Positions 53,034 through 62,383 of a DNA stretch of 64,000 nucleotides are shown here, in pieces (within the stretch, counting starts at the first letter, position 1; the number at the start of each line of letters is the position of its first letter). The stretch is from Rhodospirillaceae bacterium (GTDB lineage Bacteria; Pseudomonadota; Alphaproteobacteria; UBA8366): assembly GCA_002716125.1 (NCBI GenBank), contig PAZH01000023.1, positions 99,771-163,770 of the forward strand, read 5' to 3'. The translations under genes and the position numbers were made by a program. Below the pieces are notes generated by a model. The model was given only the letters and a program-made list of their open reading frames with translations, had not been told where the DNA came from and did not search any database.

Positions 53034-53600
53034 TTATGCAGAGGCGACCGCGCCTTTTTCGATCTCATCGAAAACATGGTCGTCGTCGGCTGTTGTCTCG
53101 CCGGACGTCTCGGCACTTTCGTCTTGGTTTTGCTCGCCGTTTCCATAATTCGACGACGTCGATTCCCGAAAGACCGTCATGACCGACGTCTTCAAGTCGC
53201 GGACTTCGTCCGTAGTTTGCGCGATCGTTTGACGGACGTCCTTTGTTAACCCCGCTGTCGTTTCCGTCTCTTCATTGACGTGTTGCACGGGTTCAGTCAG
53301 AGAGCGTGCCGCGACAGCTGCATCTTGAATGCTACGGCGATTTCATTCGTCGCGTCGCCTTGTTGTCCGACGGCTTCCTCGATCGTGCCGGAAATGTGCT
53401 CGACTTCGGTGATCGTTTTCGAAATTTAGTCGATTGCAACGACGGCATTGTTGGTCGCTTCTTAATTTCCGTCACTTGGACACGGATATCTTCGGTCGCG
53501 CTGGCCGTTTGATTGGCCAAGTTCTTCACTTCCGAGGCGACGACCGCAAAACCCTTACCGGCTTCGCCTGCACGCGCCAAAGAACGGCAGGAAGGCATTG
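53034..53600 (-). pseudogene. Methyl-accepting chemotaxis protein remnant
   Basis: Minus-strand remnant of an MCP signalling domain. [23 protein letters not shown], the MCP hairpin core, is at about 53580-53500. Then, in different frames, come [38 protein letters not shown] and a C-terminal end with TADDDHVFDEIEKGAV. At least two frameshifts around 53330-53450 and the loss of everything N-terminal to RAGEAG show it is dead. The junction with the cytochrome remnant on the other strand is near 53600-53640. It holds no full gene. Confidence 0.8.
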
Positions 53601-53639
53601 TTGAGTTTGTCTTCAAATCGCTCTGCGGCACCTGCCATC

Positions 53640-53944
53640 AAGAAACCAAGCTCGAGGATGGTGGAGATTTGAAACGGACGGTAGAACCCGTCGGGCTAAA
53701 CGGGCGCTGGTTCCCGAGGGCCAAATTCGATCACGGTTCGCATCGGACCGTCGATTGTTCGGATTGTCACAACGCTAAGAGTTCGACGAAATCGTCCGAC
53801 ATACTGACACCGGGAATGGCGATTTGTCTTAAATGCCATCGGCCGGCGGACGAATTAAACCGCGTACCGACAACCTGCGTCACTAGCCGTGAATTCCATT
53901 TCGAGAACTTGCCGAGTATGGCCGAGAGCGCGAATTCAGACTGA
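53640..53944 (+). pseudogene. C-terminal fragment of a multihaem cytochrome c (cytochrome c3 family)
   Basis: A frame on the plus strand, open from 53513 but only meaningful from about 53670, reads FDHGSHRTVDCSDCHNAKSS (haem motif C-S-D-C-H at 53756-53770), CLKCH at 53825-53839, and C-V-T-S-R-E-F-H at the end, where homologues have C-x-x-C-H-x-F-H. So the last haem site has lost its second Cys and His. The N-terminal haem part and signal peptide are missing. The fragment abuts the MCP remnant and ends before a substrate-binding-like gene. It is a broken gene, perhaps left by an old rearrangement. Confidence 0.75.
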
Positions 53945-54022
53945 CGAGTCCAGCACCGCGCTTGTCCACCCGGTCCGTCCCGCAATATCTATTAGCAGAT
54001 TAACGCAAATAGGAATTGTCAG

Positions 54023-54751
54023 ATGTCTTCAGAAGTCCGTTCTCAATTGGCGCCGACCGGTGTTTTGCGAGCTGCAATCAACATGGGCAATTTCTTGCTC
54101 GTCACGGGGAAAACGGCGTTGGGCGACCCAGATGGCGTCTCGCCGGACATGGCGCGGGAACTCGCACGCCGTCTGGACGTCAAATGTCAGCTCGTTCCCT
54201 TCGCGACACCTGGCGAATTGGCAGACGCCGCTGTGGAAGATGTATGGGATATCGGCAATATTGGTGCTGAACCCGAACGCGCGAAGACCATTGCATTTAC
54301 GGCGGCTTATGTGGAGATCGAGGCAACCTATATCGTGCCGGCCGGCTCTTCGATTCAATCGATTGAAGAGGTGGATAAGGCAGGCAACCGGATAGCTGTG
54401 TCGGCGCGAAGCGCTTACGAACTCTGGCTTTCCGATAACATTCAAAACGCCGAATTGAAGCTGGCGCAAGGTTTGGACGGCTCCTTTGATTTGTTTGTCG
54501 AAGAGAAACTTGAAGCGCTGGCCGGATTGCGCCCTCGATTGATCACAGATGTCGAGAAATTACCCGGGGCACGCATCCTGGACGGCCAGTTCACCGCGGT
54601 TCAACAAGCCATGGGGACAAAGCCGGACCGTGAGGCGGCCGCCGCTTACATGCGTGAATTCGTCGAGGAAACGAAGGCCAGTGGTTTCGTCCAAGGCCTC
54701 ATCGAAAAACACGGCGTCGTCGGTAGGCTTTCAGTCGCTCCACCGGTTTAG
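54023..54751 (+). CDS. SBP_bac_3-like (amino-acid-binding fold) protein without signal peptide
   Basis: 242 residues with the periplasmic-binding-protein type II pattern: VLRAAINMGNFLL at the start, DGVSPDMARELARRLD, WDIGNIGAEPERAKTIAFTAAYVEIEATYIVPAGS, and later DGQFTAVQQAMG. There is no signal peptide, so it should be cytosolic, unlike typical ABC binding proteins, and no permease or ATPase genes are next to it. It may be an enzyme or sensor that reuses the fold, or a cytosolic dehydratase-like member. It follows the pseudogene region and precedes the VOC gene on the other strand. Confidence 0.75.
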   Translation: MSSEVRSQLAPTGVLRAAINMGNFLLVTGKTALGDPDGVSPDMARELARRLDVKCQLVPFATPGELADAAVEDVWDIGNIGAEPERAKTIAFTAAYVEIEATYIVPAGSSIQSIEEVDKAGNRIAVSARSAYELWLSDNIQNAELKLAQGLDGSFDLFVEEKLEALAGLRPRLITDVEKLPGARILDGQFTAVQQAMGTKPDREAAAAYMREFVEETKASGFVQGLIEKHGVVGRLSVAPPV

Positions 54752-54791
54752 GAAATTTAAACCGGTATTCCAGCGGGTGGCGGCGAAAGCG

Positions 54792-55244
54792 CTACTCGGA
54801 CTTCTCGATATATTCGATCGTCACGCCATCGAGGTCGCGAAGGTAGACGACGCGACTGCCCGCATTCGGCCCTTTGTCGATGGGGGCGGGCGGGTTGATC
54901 GGACGAAATCCGAACACTTGCGAGGCAGCGATCGCGGCGTCCACATCCGTCACGTCGAAGGCGAGATGAGCAAAGCCGGTGTCGCACGGTTTTGCCTCGA
55001 CCTGCCGGCGATCGTCCGGCGCCAAGTATTGGATAAGTTCCAGTCGATGTCCGGGGCCCTGGACATAAGCGACTTCTATGTCCGCTCCTTCGACACCGGT
55101 AATTTGTCCGATGAGGGCGGGGTCGCGCGGTGCGCGTGATATAACTTCGAAGCCCAAGGCATCCTCAAAAAATCCGCAGGTTCGGTCCAAGTCCGAAACG
55201 GTAAAACTCGTGTGATTGGTGCGTAGCACCTGAAATCCGCTCAT
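54792..55244 (-). CDS. VOC-family protein (glyoxalase/bleomycin-resistance/dioxygenase fold)
   Basis: 150 residues. VLRTNHTSFTVSDLDRTCGFFEDALGFEVISR is the usual VOC N-terminal half with metal histidine H11; the second half has FAHLAFDVTDVDAAI with another His and the C-terminal DLDGVTIEYIE with a Glu. Metal-dependent isomerase, lyase or dioxygenase activity is possible. It overlaps the phaC stop by 4 bases (ATGA), so the two genes are co-translated. Confidence 0.88.
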   Translation of the reverse strand: MSGFQVLRTNHTSFTVSDLDRTCGFFEDALGFEVISRAPRDPALIGQITGVEGADIEVAYVQGPGHRLELIQYLAPDDRRQVEAKPCDTGFAHLAFDVTDVDAAIAASQVFGFRPINPPAPIDKGPNAGSRVVYLRDLDGVTIEYIEKSE

Positions 55245-57034
55245 TCCGTTCTCACTTTTACGTAGCTGCCTGGTGCATCTTCTAAGGCCGGCAGTTTGCT
55301 ATCGCCTGGTACGCGGGCATCCGTTTCCTCGCCTGCGTATTTTGCCAGCCATTTCCGCCACGTCGGCCACCACGACCCTTTATGCTCCTTGGCACAGGCG
55401 AACCAGGCGTCCGGATCTTTCGGTTTTTTGGAATTCGTCCAAAAACCGTATTTTTCAGGCTCGGGTGGATTGACGACACCGGCGATGTGGCCGGAAGCCG
55501 CTAAGGTAAATGTCACCGGTCCACCGTAAATCTGCGTCGCCCGATACGTTGATTTCCAAGGTGCGATATGGTCTTCCCGGGTCGACAATATAAAGGTCGG
55601 AATATCGATGACGGAGAGGTCGACGTCGGTGTCCATGAGTGTGATACCGCCAGGCTCGACGAGTTTGTTCTCTCGATACATTTTGTGCAGGTAAAAACTG
55701 TGCATGGTCGCTGGCATGCGGGTGGAATCCGAGTTCCAGTACAACAAATCGAAGGGGAAGGGCTCCTTGCCCATAAGATAGTTGTTTATAACGAACGACC
55801 ATATGAGGTCGTTTGCCCGTAGCATATTGAACGTCGTCGCCATCTCGCTGCCGTCGAGATAGCCGCGCTCTTTCATCTTCTCGTTGATAAACGACAACTG
55901 ATCGTCGTCGATGAACACACCAAGCTCGCCAGGCTCTTCGAAGTCGATCATGCTCGTGAAGAATGTCGCGGCCTTAATGCGATCGTCGCCGTTTTTGCGC
56001 ATGCAAGCGAGCGTCGCGGCCAAGAGCGTACCACCGAGGCAATACCCGATCGCATTCGCCTCTTTTTGCCCGGTTGCACTTTCGATTGCGGCCAATGCGG
56101 CCAGCGGTCCTTCGACCATGTAATCTTCGAAAGATTTTTGCGCGAGTTTCCCGTCCGGATTGACCCACGAAATGCAAAAGACGGTCAGTCCCTTAGAGAC
56201 CGCCCATCGAATGAAGGAGTTCTTCTCGCGCAAATCGAGGATGTAGTACTTGTTGATCCACGGCGGGATGATCAGCAACGGCACTTCGGCCACTTTCTCC
56301 GTCGTCGGACTGAACTGCAGTAGTTGGATCAAGTCATTCTGGAAAACGACCTTGCCGTGCGTTGTCGCAATGTTTTCTCCCACATCGAAGGCGTCTTGAT
56401 CGACCATCTTGATGCTGAGCTTGCCTTTGCCGCGTTCCAAGTCCTCTAATAAATGCTCGAGGCCTTTTAGAATATTCTCGCCTTTTGAATCGAAGGTTTC
56501 CTTTAAGACTTGCGGATTGGTCATAAGGAAGTTCGTGGGCGCCAAGGCGTCGACGTATTGCCGCGTATAAAAATCGACTTTCTCAGCCGTCTTTTCATCC
56601 AATCCCTCTACGTCGTGGACGGTGTTTTGCACCCATCGCGCAGTGAGGAGATAGGACTGTTTGATGAAGTCGAAGAGGCCATCATCATTCCACGCTTCGT
56701 TCTTAAATCGATTGTCGCCTTGCTCGGGCGTGACGACGGGCTGGCTTTCTTCGCCCAAGGCCTTCCGAGTCGTGGCTTGCCAGAGCTCCATGTAGTCTTG
56801 CCACAGCGAGATTTGCGCTTCGACCATCTTTGCGGGATTGTTCAGCATTTGCTGTGTCAGCTCGAAAAACGCATTCCCCACATTGAGCGGATCGATTGGA
56901 CCTGTATTAAGGGTGTCCTGACGGGCGAGAAAGGATTTGACGATTTCCTGGCTCTTTTCGCCGATATTTGCCCATAATTCTGCCAATTCTGCAGGGTCTG
57001 GAATCGTCGTTTCGTCTTTATGATCGTCCGCCAT
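55241..57034 (-). CDS. phaC: Class I poly(3-hydroxyalkanoate) polymerase
   Basis: 597 residues. PhaC_N domain in the first 260 residues (LWQDYMELWQ, WVQNTVHDVEGLDEKTAEKVDFYTRQYVDALAPTNFL), then the hydrolase fold. The catalytic cysteine is C332 in the lipase-like box G-Y-C-L-G-G. The acid and base lie in STREDHIAPW and ASGHIAGVVNPP. It polymerises 3-hydroxyacyl-CoA to PHA granules. The ATG at 57034 is preceded by GGAAGAG. No phaA/phaB or phasin gene is adjacent. Downstream VOC gene overlaps. Confidence 0.95.
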   Translation of the reverse strand: MADDHKDETTIPDPAELAELWANIGEKSQEIVKSFLARQDTLNTGPIDPLNVGNAFFELTQQMLNNPAKMVEAQISLWQDYMELWQATTRKALGEESQPVVTPEQGDNRFKNEAWNDDGLFDFIKQSYLLTARWVQNTVHDVEGLDEKTAEKVDFYTRQYVDALAPTNFLMTNPQVLKETFDSKGENILKGLEHLLEDLERGKGKLSIKMVDQDAFDVGENIATTHGKVVFQNDLIQLLQFSPTTEKVAEVPLLIIPPWINKYYILDLREKNSFIRWAVSKGLTVFCISWVNPDGKLAQKSFEDYMVEGPLAALAAIESATGQKEANAIGYCLGGTLLAATLACMRKNGDDRIKAATFFTSMIDFEEPGELGVFIDDDQLSFINEKMKERGYLDGSEMATTFNMLRANDLIWSFVINNYLMGKEPFPFDLLYWNSDSTRMPATMHSFYLHKMYRENKLVEPGGITLMDTDVDLSVIDIPTFILSTREDHIAPWKSTYRATQIYGGPVTFTLAASGHIAGVVNPPEPEKYGFWTNSKKPKDPDAWFACAKEHKGSWWPTWRKWLAKYAGEETDARVPGDSKLPALEDAPGSYVKVRTE

Positions 57035-57260
57035 TTGGCTCTTCCTGTTGCTCGAACTTAACTATTGCTACCACAAAGCGGGGAGTCGGCCCATGCAAAG
57101 CTAACTGCGATATTGAAATCGCATCCTGTGACGCAATAGATTTTAGCTAACATGTGTTGATTTGCCGCGTCCCATCGAGCAAGAAGACTAGCCGACCGTT
57201 ACCCATGGATATATAAACGCCAGTTAACGGTGCTTGATATACAAGATATAGAGGCCCGAT

Positions 57261-58787
57261 ATGCCTAAATCGGCGAAAATGGGGAAGATGTTGTTTGAGA
57301 AACCGGTTATCAGTCGTTCCTGCCGGTTCTTGGTTGTCGTGACGCTCGGCGCCGCGCTGGTCGGATGCAGCGGCGCGGGCGATACGACACGCAAAGTTGT
57401 AAAGAATTTGAACCCGGTGAACTGGTTCGGCGACGACGAAGAAGAAAAAGAAAAGAAACCGCTTCAAGCTGGGAAGAATTCACCTGCACGGCAGTCTTTC
57501 CCGAGGTTGGGCGACGTCCCGTCGAGACCTAAGAAACCGACCCCTGAAGAACAAACACAGGAAATTGCCGAAGGCCTCGCCGCCGACACCCAGAATGCAA
57601 AGTATTCCGATCAGCAATTGCGCCAAAGCGCCGCGGTATTCGGCGGTCGCGGGCAGCCTCAGCGCACCATTCAGCGTAGTCAGCCGGTTCCCGTAGCTCG
57701 CCCAGCGGTGCGCGCGCCAACGCCACGCGTAAGCCGACCGGTCGCCGCGCCGTCTGTACGGCCGCCGGCACCCGTTGCTTCACCGACCGTTCGCCCGCCG
57801 CAAACTGTTCGAGCGCCCCAACCAGTTCGAGCGCGGCAACCAGTTCGAGCGCCGACACCGACGACCCAGCGGAGCGCCGTTAAGGCGCCTTCATCTGTAC
57901 GAATTCCGCCACCGCCGCCACCGGTCGCACCGCCACCTCTGGTCAAGAGACCCTCCGCGGCAACAGCGCTACGGCCTGTCGCGCCGCCACGTCCGGTCGC
58001 TGCGCCGCCGGCGCCGAAAACGCCGCGTATTACACCGCCGCCGCCGGTGGCGACCAAACCCGCTTCGACGGAACGAGTGGCCAGGACGGCTGCATCCGCT
58101 CGGCCCACTTTGGCGCCACCGCCGCCGCCCACAGCTGCGCGACGTCTAGCAACCCCACCACCGCGTCCGGTTGCTCGCACCCCAGCGGTCGCGCCACCGC
58201 CCAATACACAGGCTCCGACCGTGAGCCGCGCCGCCGTTCCCTCCGCTTCTTCCGGGTTCGCGACGCCAGTAGGTCGGCCAAGCACGCAAGCGAAACCGCC
58301 GCCTGTCCCGCAACCGTTGCGCGGTCCGGCCGGCGCCCAGACAGTGGCCGTGGCGCCACCACGTCCCGTTCAATTGTCTCGGAGCGAGCAAGCATCGAGA
58401 CCGCAAGCGACCGTCCCGAAGTCCATTCAGGTCGGTACCATTTATTTCGGTGATGGCTCTGCAAGTTTGAGCCGTGAGGATGTTTCCATCATAGCGGCGG
58501 TTCGGCAGGCGTTCGGGCAAACCGGCGGTAAAATTCGCGTGGTTGGTCATTCAAGCATGGGCGCGAACACCTTAAGTGCGTCCCGGCGAGAAGAGGTCAA
58601 TTTTAGGATGTCGCTGCGTCGCGCGAACGCAGTTGCGGAAGAGTTGATCAGACATGGCGTTCCCCGCCAGAGCGTCGAAGTAATCGCTGAGGGAGATCGC
58701 GCTCCCGCCTATGAAGAATCCTCGCAGACGGGGGCCGCCTACAATCGCCGGACTGAAATATTCATCGATTATCAAGAGAGATCCTGA
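57261..58787 (+). CDS. OmpA-family lipoprotein with long Pro/Ala/Arg-rich linker
   Basis: 508 residues. An N-terminal signal (CRFLVVVTLGAALVGC) with a lipobox ends at lipidated C36. Residues about 130-395 are a low-complexity stretch very rich in P, A, R, V and T (repeats such as PPPPVAPPP, RPVAAPP, ARTPAV). The C-terminal OmpA-like domain (about 400-508) has IYFGDGSASLS, VVGHSS, SLRRANAVAEELIRHGV and GAAYNRRTEIFIDY, so it can bind peptidoglycan. Likely an outer-membrane lipoprotein spanning the periplasm through a rigid linker. The linker is very long for the family. Confidence 0.88.
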   Translation: MPKSAKMGKMLFEKPVISRSCRFLVVVTLGAALVGCSGAGDTTRKVVKNLNPVNWFGDDEEEKEKKPLQAGKNSPARQSFPRLGDVPSRPKKPTPEEQTQEIAEGLAADTQNAKYSDQQLRQSAAVFGGRGQPQRTIQRSQPVPVARPAVRAPTPRVSRPVAAPSVRPPAPVASPTVRPPQTVRAPQPVRARQPVRAPTPTTQRSAVKAPSSVRIPPPPPPVAPPPLVKRPSAATALRPVAPPRPVAAPPAPKTPRITPPPPVATKPASTERVARTAASARPTLAPPPPPTAARRLATPPPRPVARTPAVAPPPNTQAPTVSRAAVPSASSGFATPVGRPSTQAKPPPVPQPLRGPAGAQTVAVAPPRPVQLSRSEQASRPQATVPKSIQVGTIYFGDGSASLSREDVSIIAAVRQAFGQTGGKIRVVGHSSMGANTLSASRREEVNFRMSLRRANAVAEELIRHGVPRQSVEVIAEGDRAPAYEESSQTGAAYNRRTEIFIDYQERS

Positions 58788-58811
58788 CCACGGTCGGATA
58801 GGTATTTTTAG

Positions 58812-60047
58812 ATGCAAGAAGAGTTTTACCGAATAAAACGGCTGCCGCCGTACGTTTTTGCCGAAGTCAATAAGATGAAAGCGGACGCGCGCGCAAACGG
58901 TGACGATATCATCGACTTCGGGATGGGAAACCCAGATTCTGCGACGCCGGAGCATATTGTCGACAAGTTGGTTGAATCGGCCCGCAATCCGAAGGCGCAC
59001 CGCTATTCGAACAGTCGCGGCATTCCAGGTTTAAGGCGTGCGCTTTCGGCGTATTACGAACGGCGCTTTGGAGTCTTGATCGATCCGGAAACCGAAGCGA
59101 TCGTCACGCTTGGCTCGAAGGAAGGTATGGCGAATCTGGCACAAGCCATAACGAGCCCGGGTGACATCGTCTTGTCGCCGAACCCGAGTTACCCGATTCA
59201 TGCCTTTGGATTTATTATTGCTGGCGGTGCGGTGCGGTACCTGCCGGCGTATGTCGAATCACCCGAAGCACGTCGCGAATTCATGGCGACGCTGAAACGC
59301 GGCGTCGAGTATTCCATTCCGAAACCGCTCGCAGTGGTATTGAATTATCCGTCGAACCCGACGGCGGAATCAGTCGATCTAGATTTCTATTCCGAGATCG
59401 TCGATTTTTGTCGATTCCACGAGATATACATCCTGTCGGATTTGGCCTATTCGGAAGTTTATTTCGATGGCAACCCGCCGCCTTCGATCCTCGAGGTGCC
59501 GGGTGCCCGCGACCTTGCCGTCGAGTTTACCTCGCTTAGTAAGACCTATTCGATGCCGGGTTGGCGTATCGGGTTTGCCGCGGGCAACAAGACGCTTATC
59601 GAAGCGTTGGCGCGTGTGAAGTCCTATCTGGATTACGGCGCGTTTACCCCCATACAGGTTGCGGCGACCGCGGCATTGAACGGGCCGCAGGACTGTGTCG
59701 AAGAGATGCGTTCGCTTTACCAATCGCGCCGCGATGTCCTGGTGGAAGGCCTTTCGGCGGCAGGCTGGGAAATACCGAGTCCCAAGGCGACGATGTTTGC
59801 TTGGGCGCCGATACCGGAATCTTATCAAGAAGCGGGTTCTCTAGAGTTCTCGAAAGTGCTTTTGCGCGAAGCGAAAGTCGCGGTTTCGCCGGGAATCGGT
59901 TTTGGGGAGTATGGCGAAGGTTTCGTTCGGATCGCACTTGTCGAGAACCTTCATCGGACACGACAGGCTATTCGAAATATTAAGGCGTTGTTGGGTGGTA
60001 TGCCGCGCGCCGACGGAGGTGTGATGATAAAGGCGGTGGCGGAATGA
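58812..60047 (+). CDS. PLP aminotransferase (LL-DAP/alanine aminotransferase-like)
   Basis: 411-residue class I fold-type aminotransferase. DIIDFGMGNPDSATPEHI and the GSKEGMANLAQAITSPGDIVLSPNPSYPIHAFGF PLP site are present. The Schiff-base lysine is in SLSKTYSMPGWRIGFAAGN, with NYPSNPTA and DLAYSEVYF around it. FVRIALVENLHRTRQAIRNI holds the C-terminal carboxylate-binding Arg. The stop overlaps the hom start by 4 bases, which suggests joint expression with aspartate-family amino-acid synthesis. Alanine or LL-diaminopimelate are candidates; the exact keto acid is not settled. Confidence 0.88.
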   Translation: MQEEFYRIKRLPPYVFAEVNKMKADARANGDDIIDFGMGNPDSATPEHIVDKLVESARNPKAHRYSNSRGIPGLRRALSAYYERRFGVLIDPETEAIVTLGSKEGMANLAQAITSPGDIVLSPNPSYPIHAFGFIIAGGAVRYLPAYVESPEARREFMATLKRGVEYSIPKPLAVVLNYPSNPTAESVDLDFYSEIVDFCRFHEIYILSDLAYSEVYFDGNPPPSILEVPGARDLAVEFTSLSKTYSMPGWRIGFAAGNKTLIEALARVKSYLDYGAFTPIQVAATAALNGPQDCVEEMRSLYQSRRDVLVEGLSAAGWEIPSPKATMFAWAPIPESYQEAGSLEFSKVLLREAKVAVSPGIGFGEYGEGFVRIALVENLHRTRQAIRNIKALLGGMPRADGGVMIKAVAE

Positions 60048-61336
60048 GCGACTCAATAAAATTAGCCGTTGCCGGCCTTGGTACGGTTGGTGTCGGGACG
60101 ATTGAGCTGTTGGACAAGCAATCCGATCTGCTCATGGAGAGGTCCGGCAAGCGTATCGAAATAGTGGCCGTTGGCGCGCGCGACAAATCAAAGGATCGGG
60201 GTGTCGATCTCTCAAAATTCGAGTGGTTCGACGATCCTGTCGATATGGCGAAGAATGCCAGCGCCGATGTCTTTGTTGAGTTGATCGGCGGGAGTGAAGG
60301 GCCGGCGAAGAATGCCTGCGAAGCGGCAATTGCTGCGGGTCGTCACGTCGTGACGGCAAACAAAGCGTTGATCGCTGAGCATGGTACCGCGCTTGCGGTT
60401 GCAGCAGAAAAAGCCGACGTGGTGCTGGCCTATGAAGCGGCCGTCGCGGGCGGGATACCTGTCATAAAGGCGTTGCGCGAAGGCTTGGCAGGAAACCGGA
60501 TTCAGCGCTTACAAGGTATTCTGAACGGTACCTGCAATTACATTCTAACGACGATGCGCGAGACCGGCCGTTCGTTCGATGACGTGTTGTCGGAAGCCCA
60601 AGAGTTGGGCTACGCGGAAGCCGATCCGAGCTTTGATATCGATGGTGTCGACGCTGCGCATAAGCTCGCAATATTGACCAGCGTTGCATTTGGCACCGAA
60701 GTCGATTTCGCCAGCGTTCACATTGAAGGCATCCGTCATATTGCGGTGGAAGACATCGAATACGCTGGTGAGTTCGGATATAAGATCAAGCTGCTCGGTA
60801 TTTGCGAACGTACGGCGCACGGCATTCAGCAACGCGTCCATCCGGCGATGGTGCCGGAGGAGGCGCCGATCGCCGGTGTCGAAGGTGTTTTCAATGCTGT
60901 CGTCACGGAAGGTGACTTTGTCGGCACGACGGTTTTGGAAGGTCGTGGGGCGGGCGCTGGTCCAACCGCATCGGCGGTCGTCTCTGACATCGTAGACATC
61001 GCCGCTGGTCGCCTTGTGCACGCTTTCGGTGTTCCGGCGGGCGCACTCGAGCCGTCCGCACCGGCGTCGCTCGACGATCATTCCGGATCCTATTACGTCC
61101 GCTTGATGGTCGATGATCAACCGGGCGTGTTTGCTGAAATCGCAGCCGAATTGGCGAAGCATGAAATTTCGATTGAAGGTGTAATTCAGCGATCCCGTTC
61201 CGAGACCGAAGCCGTGCCGGTCGTTATGACGACCCATGAGACCAGTGAGGCGGCGATTAAAGAAGTTTTAAGCGCATTCGATGCGTTGGACGCGGTTCGT
61301 GAGAAACCGCATATGATTCGGATCGAGAGTTTTTAA
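60044..61336 (+). CDS. hom: Homoserine dehydrogenase
   Basis: Reduces aspartate semialdehyde to homoserine in threonine and methionine synthesis. 430 residues: NAD(P) site VAGLGTVGVGTIEL, ELIGGSEGPAKNAC, the catalytic domain NGTCNYILTTM and DPSFDIDGVDAAHKLAILTSVAFG (with the proton-shuttling Lys), and a C-terminal ACT regulatory domain (YYVRLMVDDQPGVFAEIAAELAKHEISIEGVIQ) that allows threonine feedback. ATG overlaps the aminotransferase TGA by 4 bases. Confidence 0.97.
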   Translation: MSDSIKLAVAGLGTVGVGTIELLDKQSDLLMERSGKRIEIVAVGARDKSKDRGVDLSKFEWFDDPVDMAKNASADVFVELIGGSEGPAKNACEAAIAAGRHVVTANKALIAEHGTALAVAAEKADVVLAYEAAVAGGIPVIKALREGLAGNRIQRLQGILNGTCNYILTTMRETGRSFDDVLSEAQELGYAEADPSFDIDGVDAAHKLAILTSVAFGTEVDFASVHIEGIRHIAVEDIEYAGEFGYKIKLLGICERTAHGIQQRVHPAMVPEEAPIAGVEGVFNAVVTEGDFVGTTVLEGRGAGAGPTASAVVSDIVDIAAGRLVHAFGVPAGALEPSAPASLDDHSGSYYVRLMVDDQPGVFAEIAAELAKHEISIEGVIQRSRSETEAVPVVMTTHETSEAAIKEVLSAFDALDAVREKPHMIRIESF

Positions 61337-61384
61337 TCCGTATTTGCAGTGACTGCGCCAAGGGAGGCCGAGAGGAAAAGACGA

Positions 61385-62383
61385 ATGAGTGATGAAGACC
61401 AAAGTATGATCATGGACCGGAACTTGGCGCTTGAAGCGGTCCGGGTAACGGAAGCCGCGGCACTCGCGTCCTCTAGATGGATGGGACGGGGCGATGAGAA
61501 AGCGGCTGATCAAGCGGCCGTCGACGCGATGCGGAATGCACTGAACAGTCTGTCGATAGATGGTACTGTCGTGATCGGTGAAGGTGAACGAGACGAGGCG
61601 CCGATGTTGTACATCGGCGAGAAGGTCGGAAGCGGGCAAGGCCCGAAGATCGATATCGCGCTTGATCCGCTCGAGGGGACGACGATTACGGCCAAAGGCG
61701 GGCCGAACGCATTGACGGTAATCGCCCTCGCAGAGGAAGGCGGATATCTCAATTCGCCGGATGTCTATATGGATAAGATCGCGGTCGGGGGCGGATTGCC
61801 GGACGGGATTGTCGATCTGGACAATTCTCCCGAGCAAAACCTGAAGAATCTTGCCGAAGCGAAAGGCAAGCGGATCACCGACGTGGTCGCTTGTATATTG
61901 GATCGTCCGCGTCACACGGACCTGATTAAGGCGGTACGCGATACAGGTGCGCGCATTCTGTTGATTTCGGATGGCGATGTTTCTGGCGTTATGGCGACGT
62001 CTCAAGATGACAGCGGTATCGATATTTATCTGGGCAGTGGTGGTGCGCCTGAAGGCGTCTTGGCGGCGGCGGCGCTGCGCTGTATCGGTGGACAGTTCCA
62101 AGGGCGGCTGTTGTTCCGGAATGACGACGAGCGAGAGCGTGCGTCGCGATGCGGCATCACGGATTTTGATCGCAAGTATGAGATACTTGACCTCGCGTCC
62201 GGCAACGTAATGTTCGCCGCGACGGGTGTCACAGACGGCACGATGCTTCGTGGCGTTCGTTTTTCGGCGACCGGCGCCACGACGCAATCGATGGTCATGC
62301 GTTCATTAAGCGGAACTGTTCGGGTGATCGAAGCCACCCATAATTTCGACCGTAAACGGCCGGAGTATTTGGAAGACGAATGA
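61385..62383 (+). CDS. glpX: Class II fructose-1,6-bisphosphatase
   Basis: 332 residues after the ATG at 61385. GlpX family: GTVVIGEGERDEAPMLYIGE, DIALDPLEGTTITAKGGPNALTVIA (metal site D-P-L-E-G-T), GGAPEGVLAAAALRCIGGQFQGRL. Gluconeogenic phosphatase, Mg2+ or Mn2+ dependent. The AGAGG before the ATG supports the start; a GTG 36 bases upstream is weaker. It follows hom by 48 bases and its TGA overlaps the recJ ATG. Confidence 0.96.
   Translation: MSDEDQSMIMDRNLALEAVRVTEAAALASSRWMGRGDEKAADQAAVDAMRNALNSLSIDGTVVIGEGERDEAPMLYIGEKVGSGQGPKIDIALDPLEGTTITAKGGPNALTVIALAEEGGYLNSPDVYMDKIAVGGGLPDGIVDLDNSPEQNLKNLAEAKGKRITDVVACILDRPRHTDLIKAVRDTGARILLISDGDVSGVMATSQDDSGIDIYLGSGGAPEGVLAAAALRCIGGQFQGRLLFRNDDERERASRCGITDFDRKYEILDLASGNVMFAATGVTDGTMLRGVRFSATGATTQSMVMRSLSGTVRVIEATHNFDRKRPEYLEDE

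Noticed and set aside
57680..58285. Minus-strand Gly/Ala/Arg-rich frame opposite the OmpA lipoprotein
   Set aside because: It is the complement of a low-complexity proline-rich linker; repeat-like composition only.
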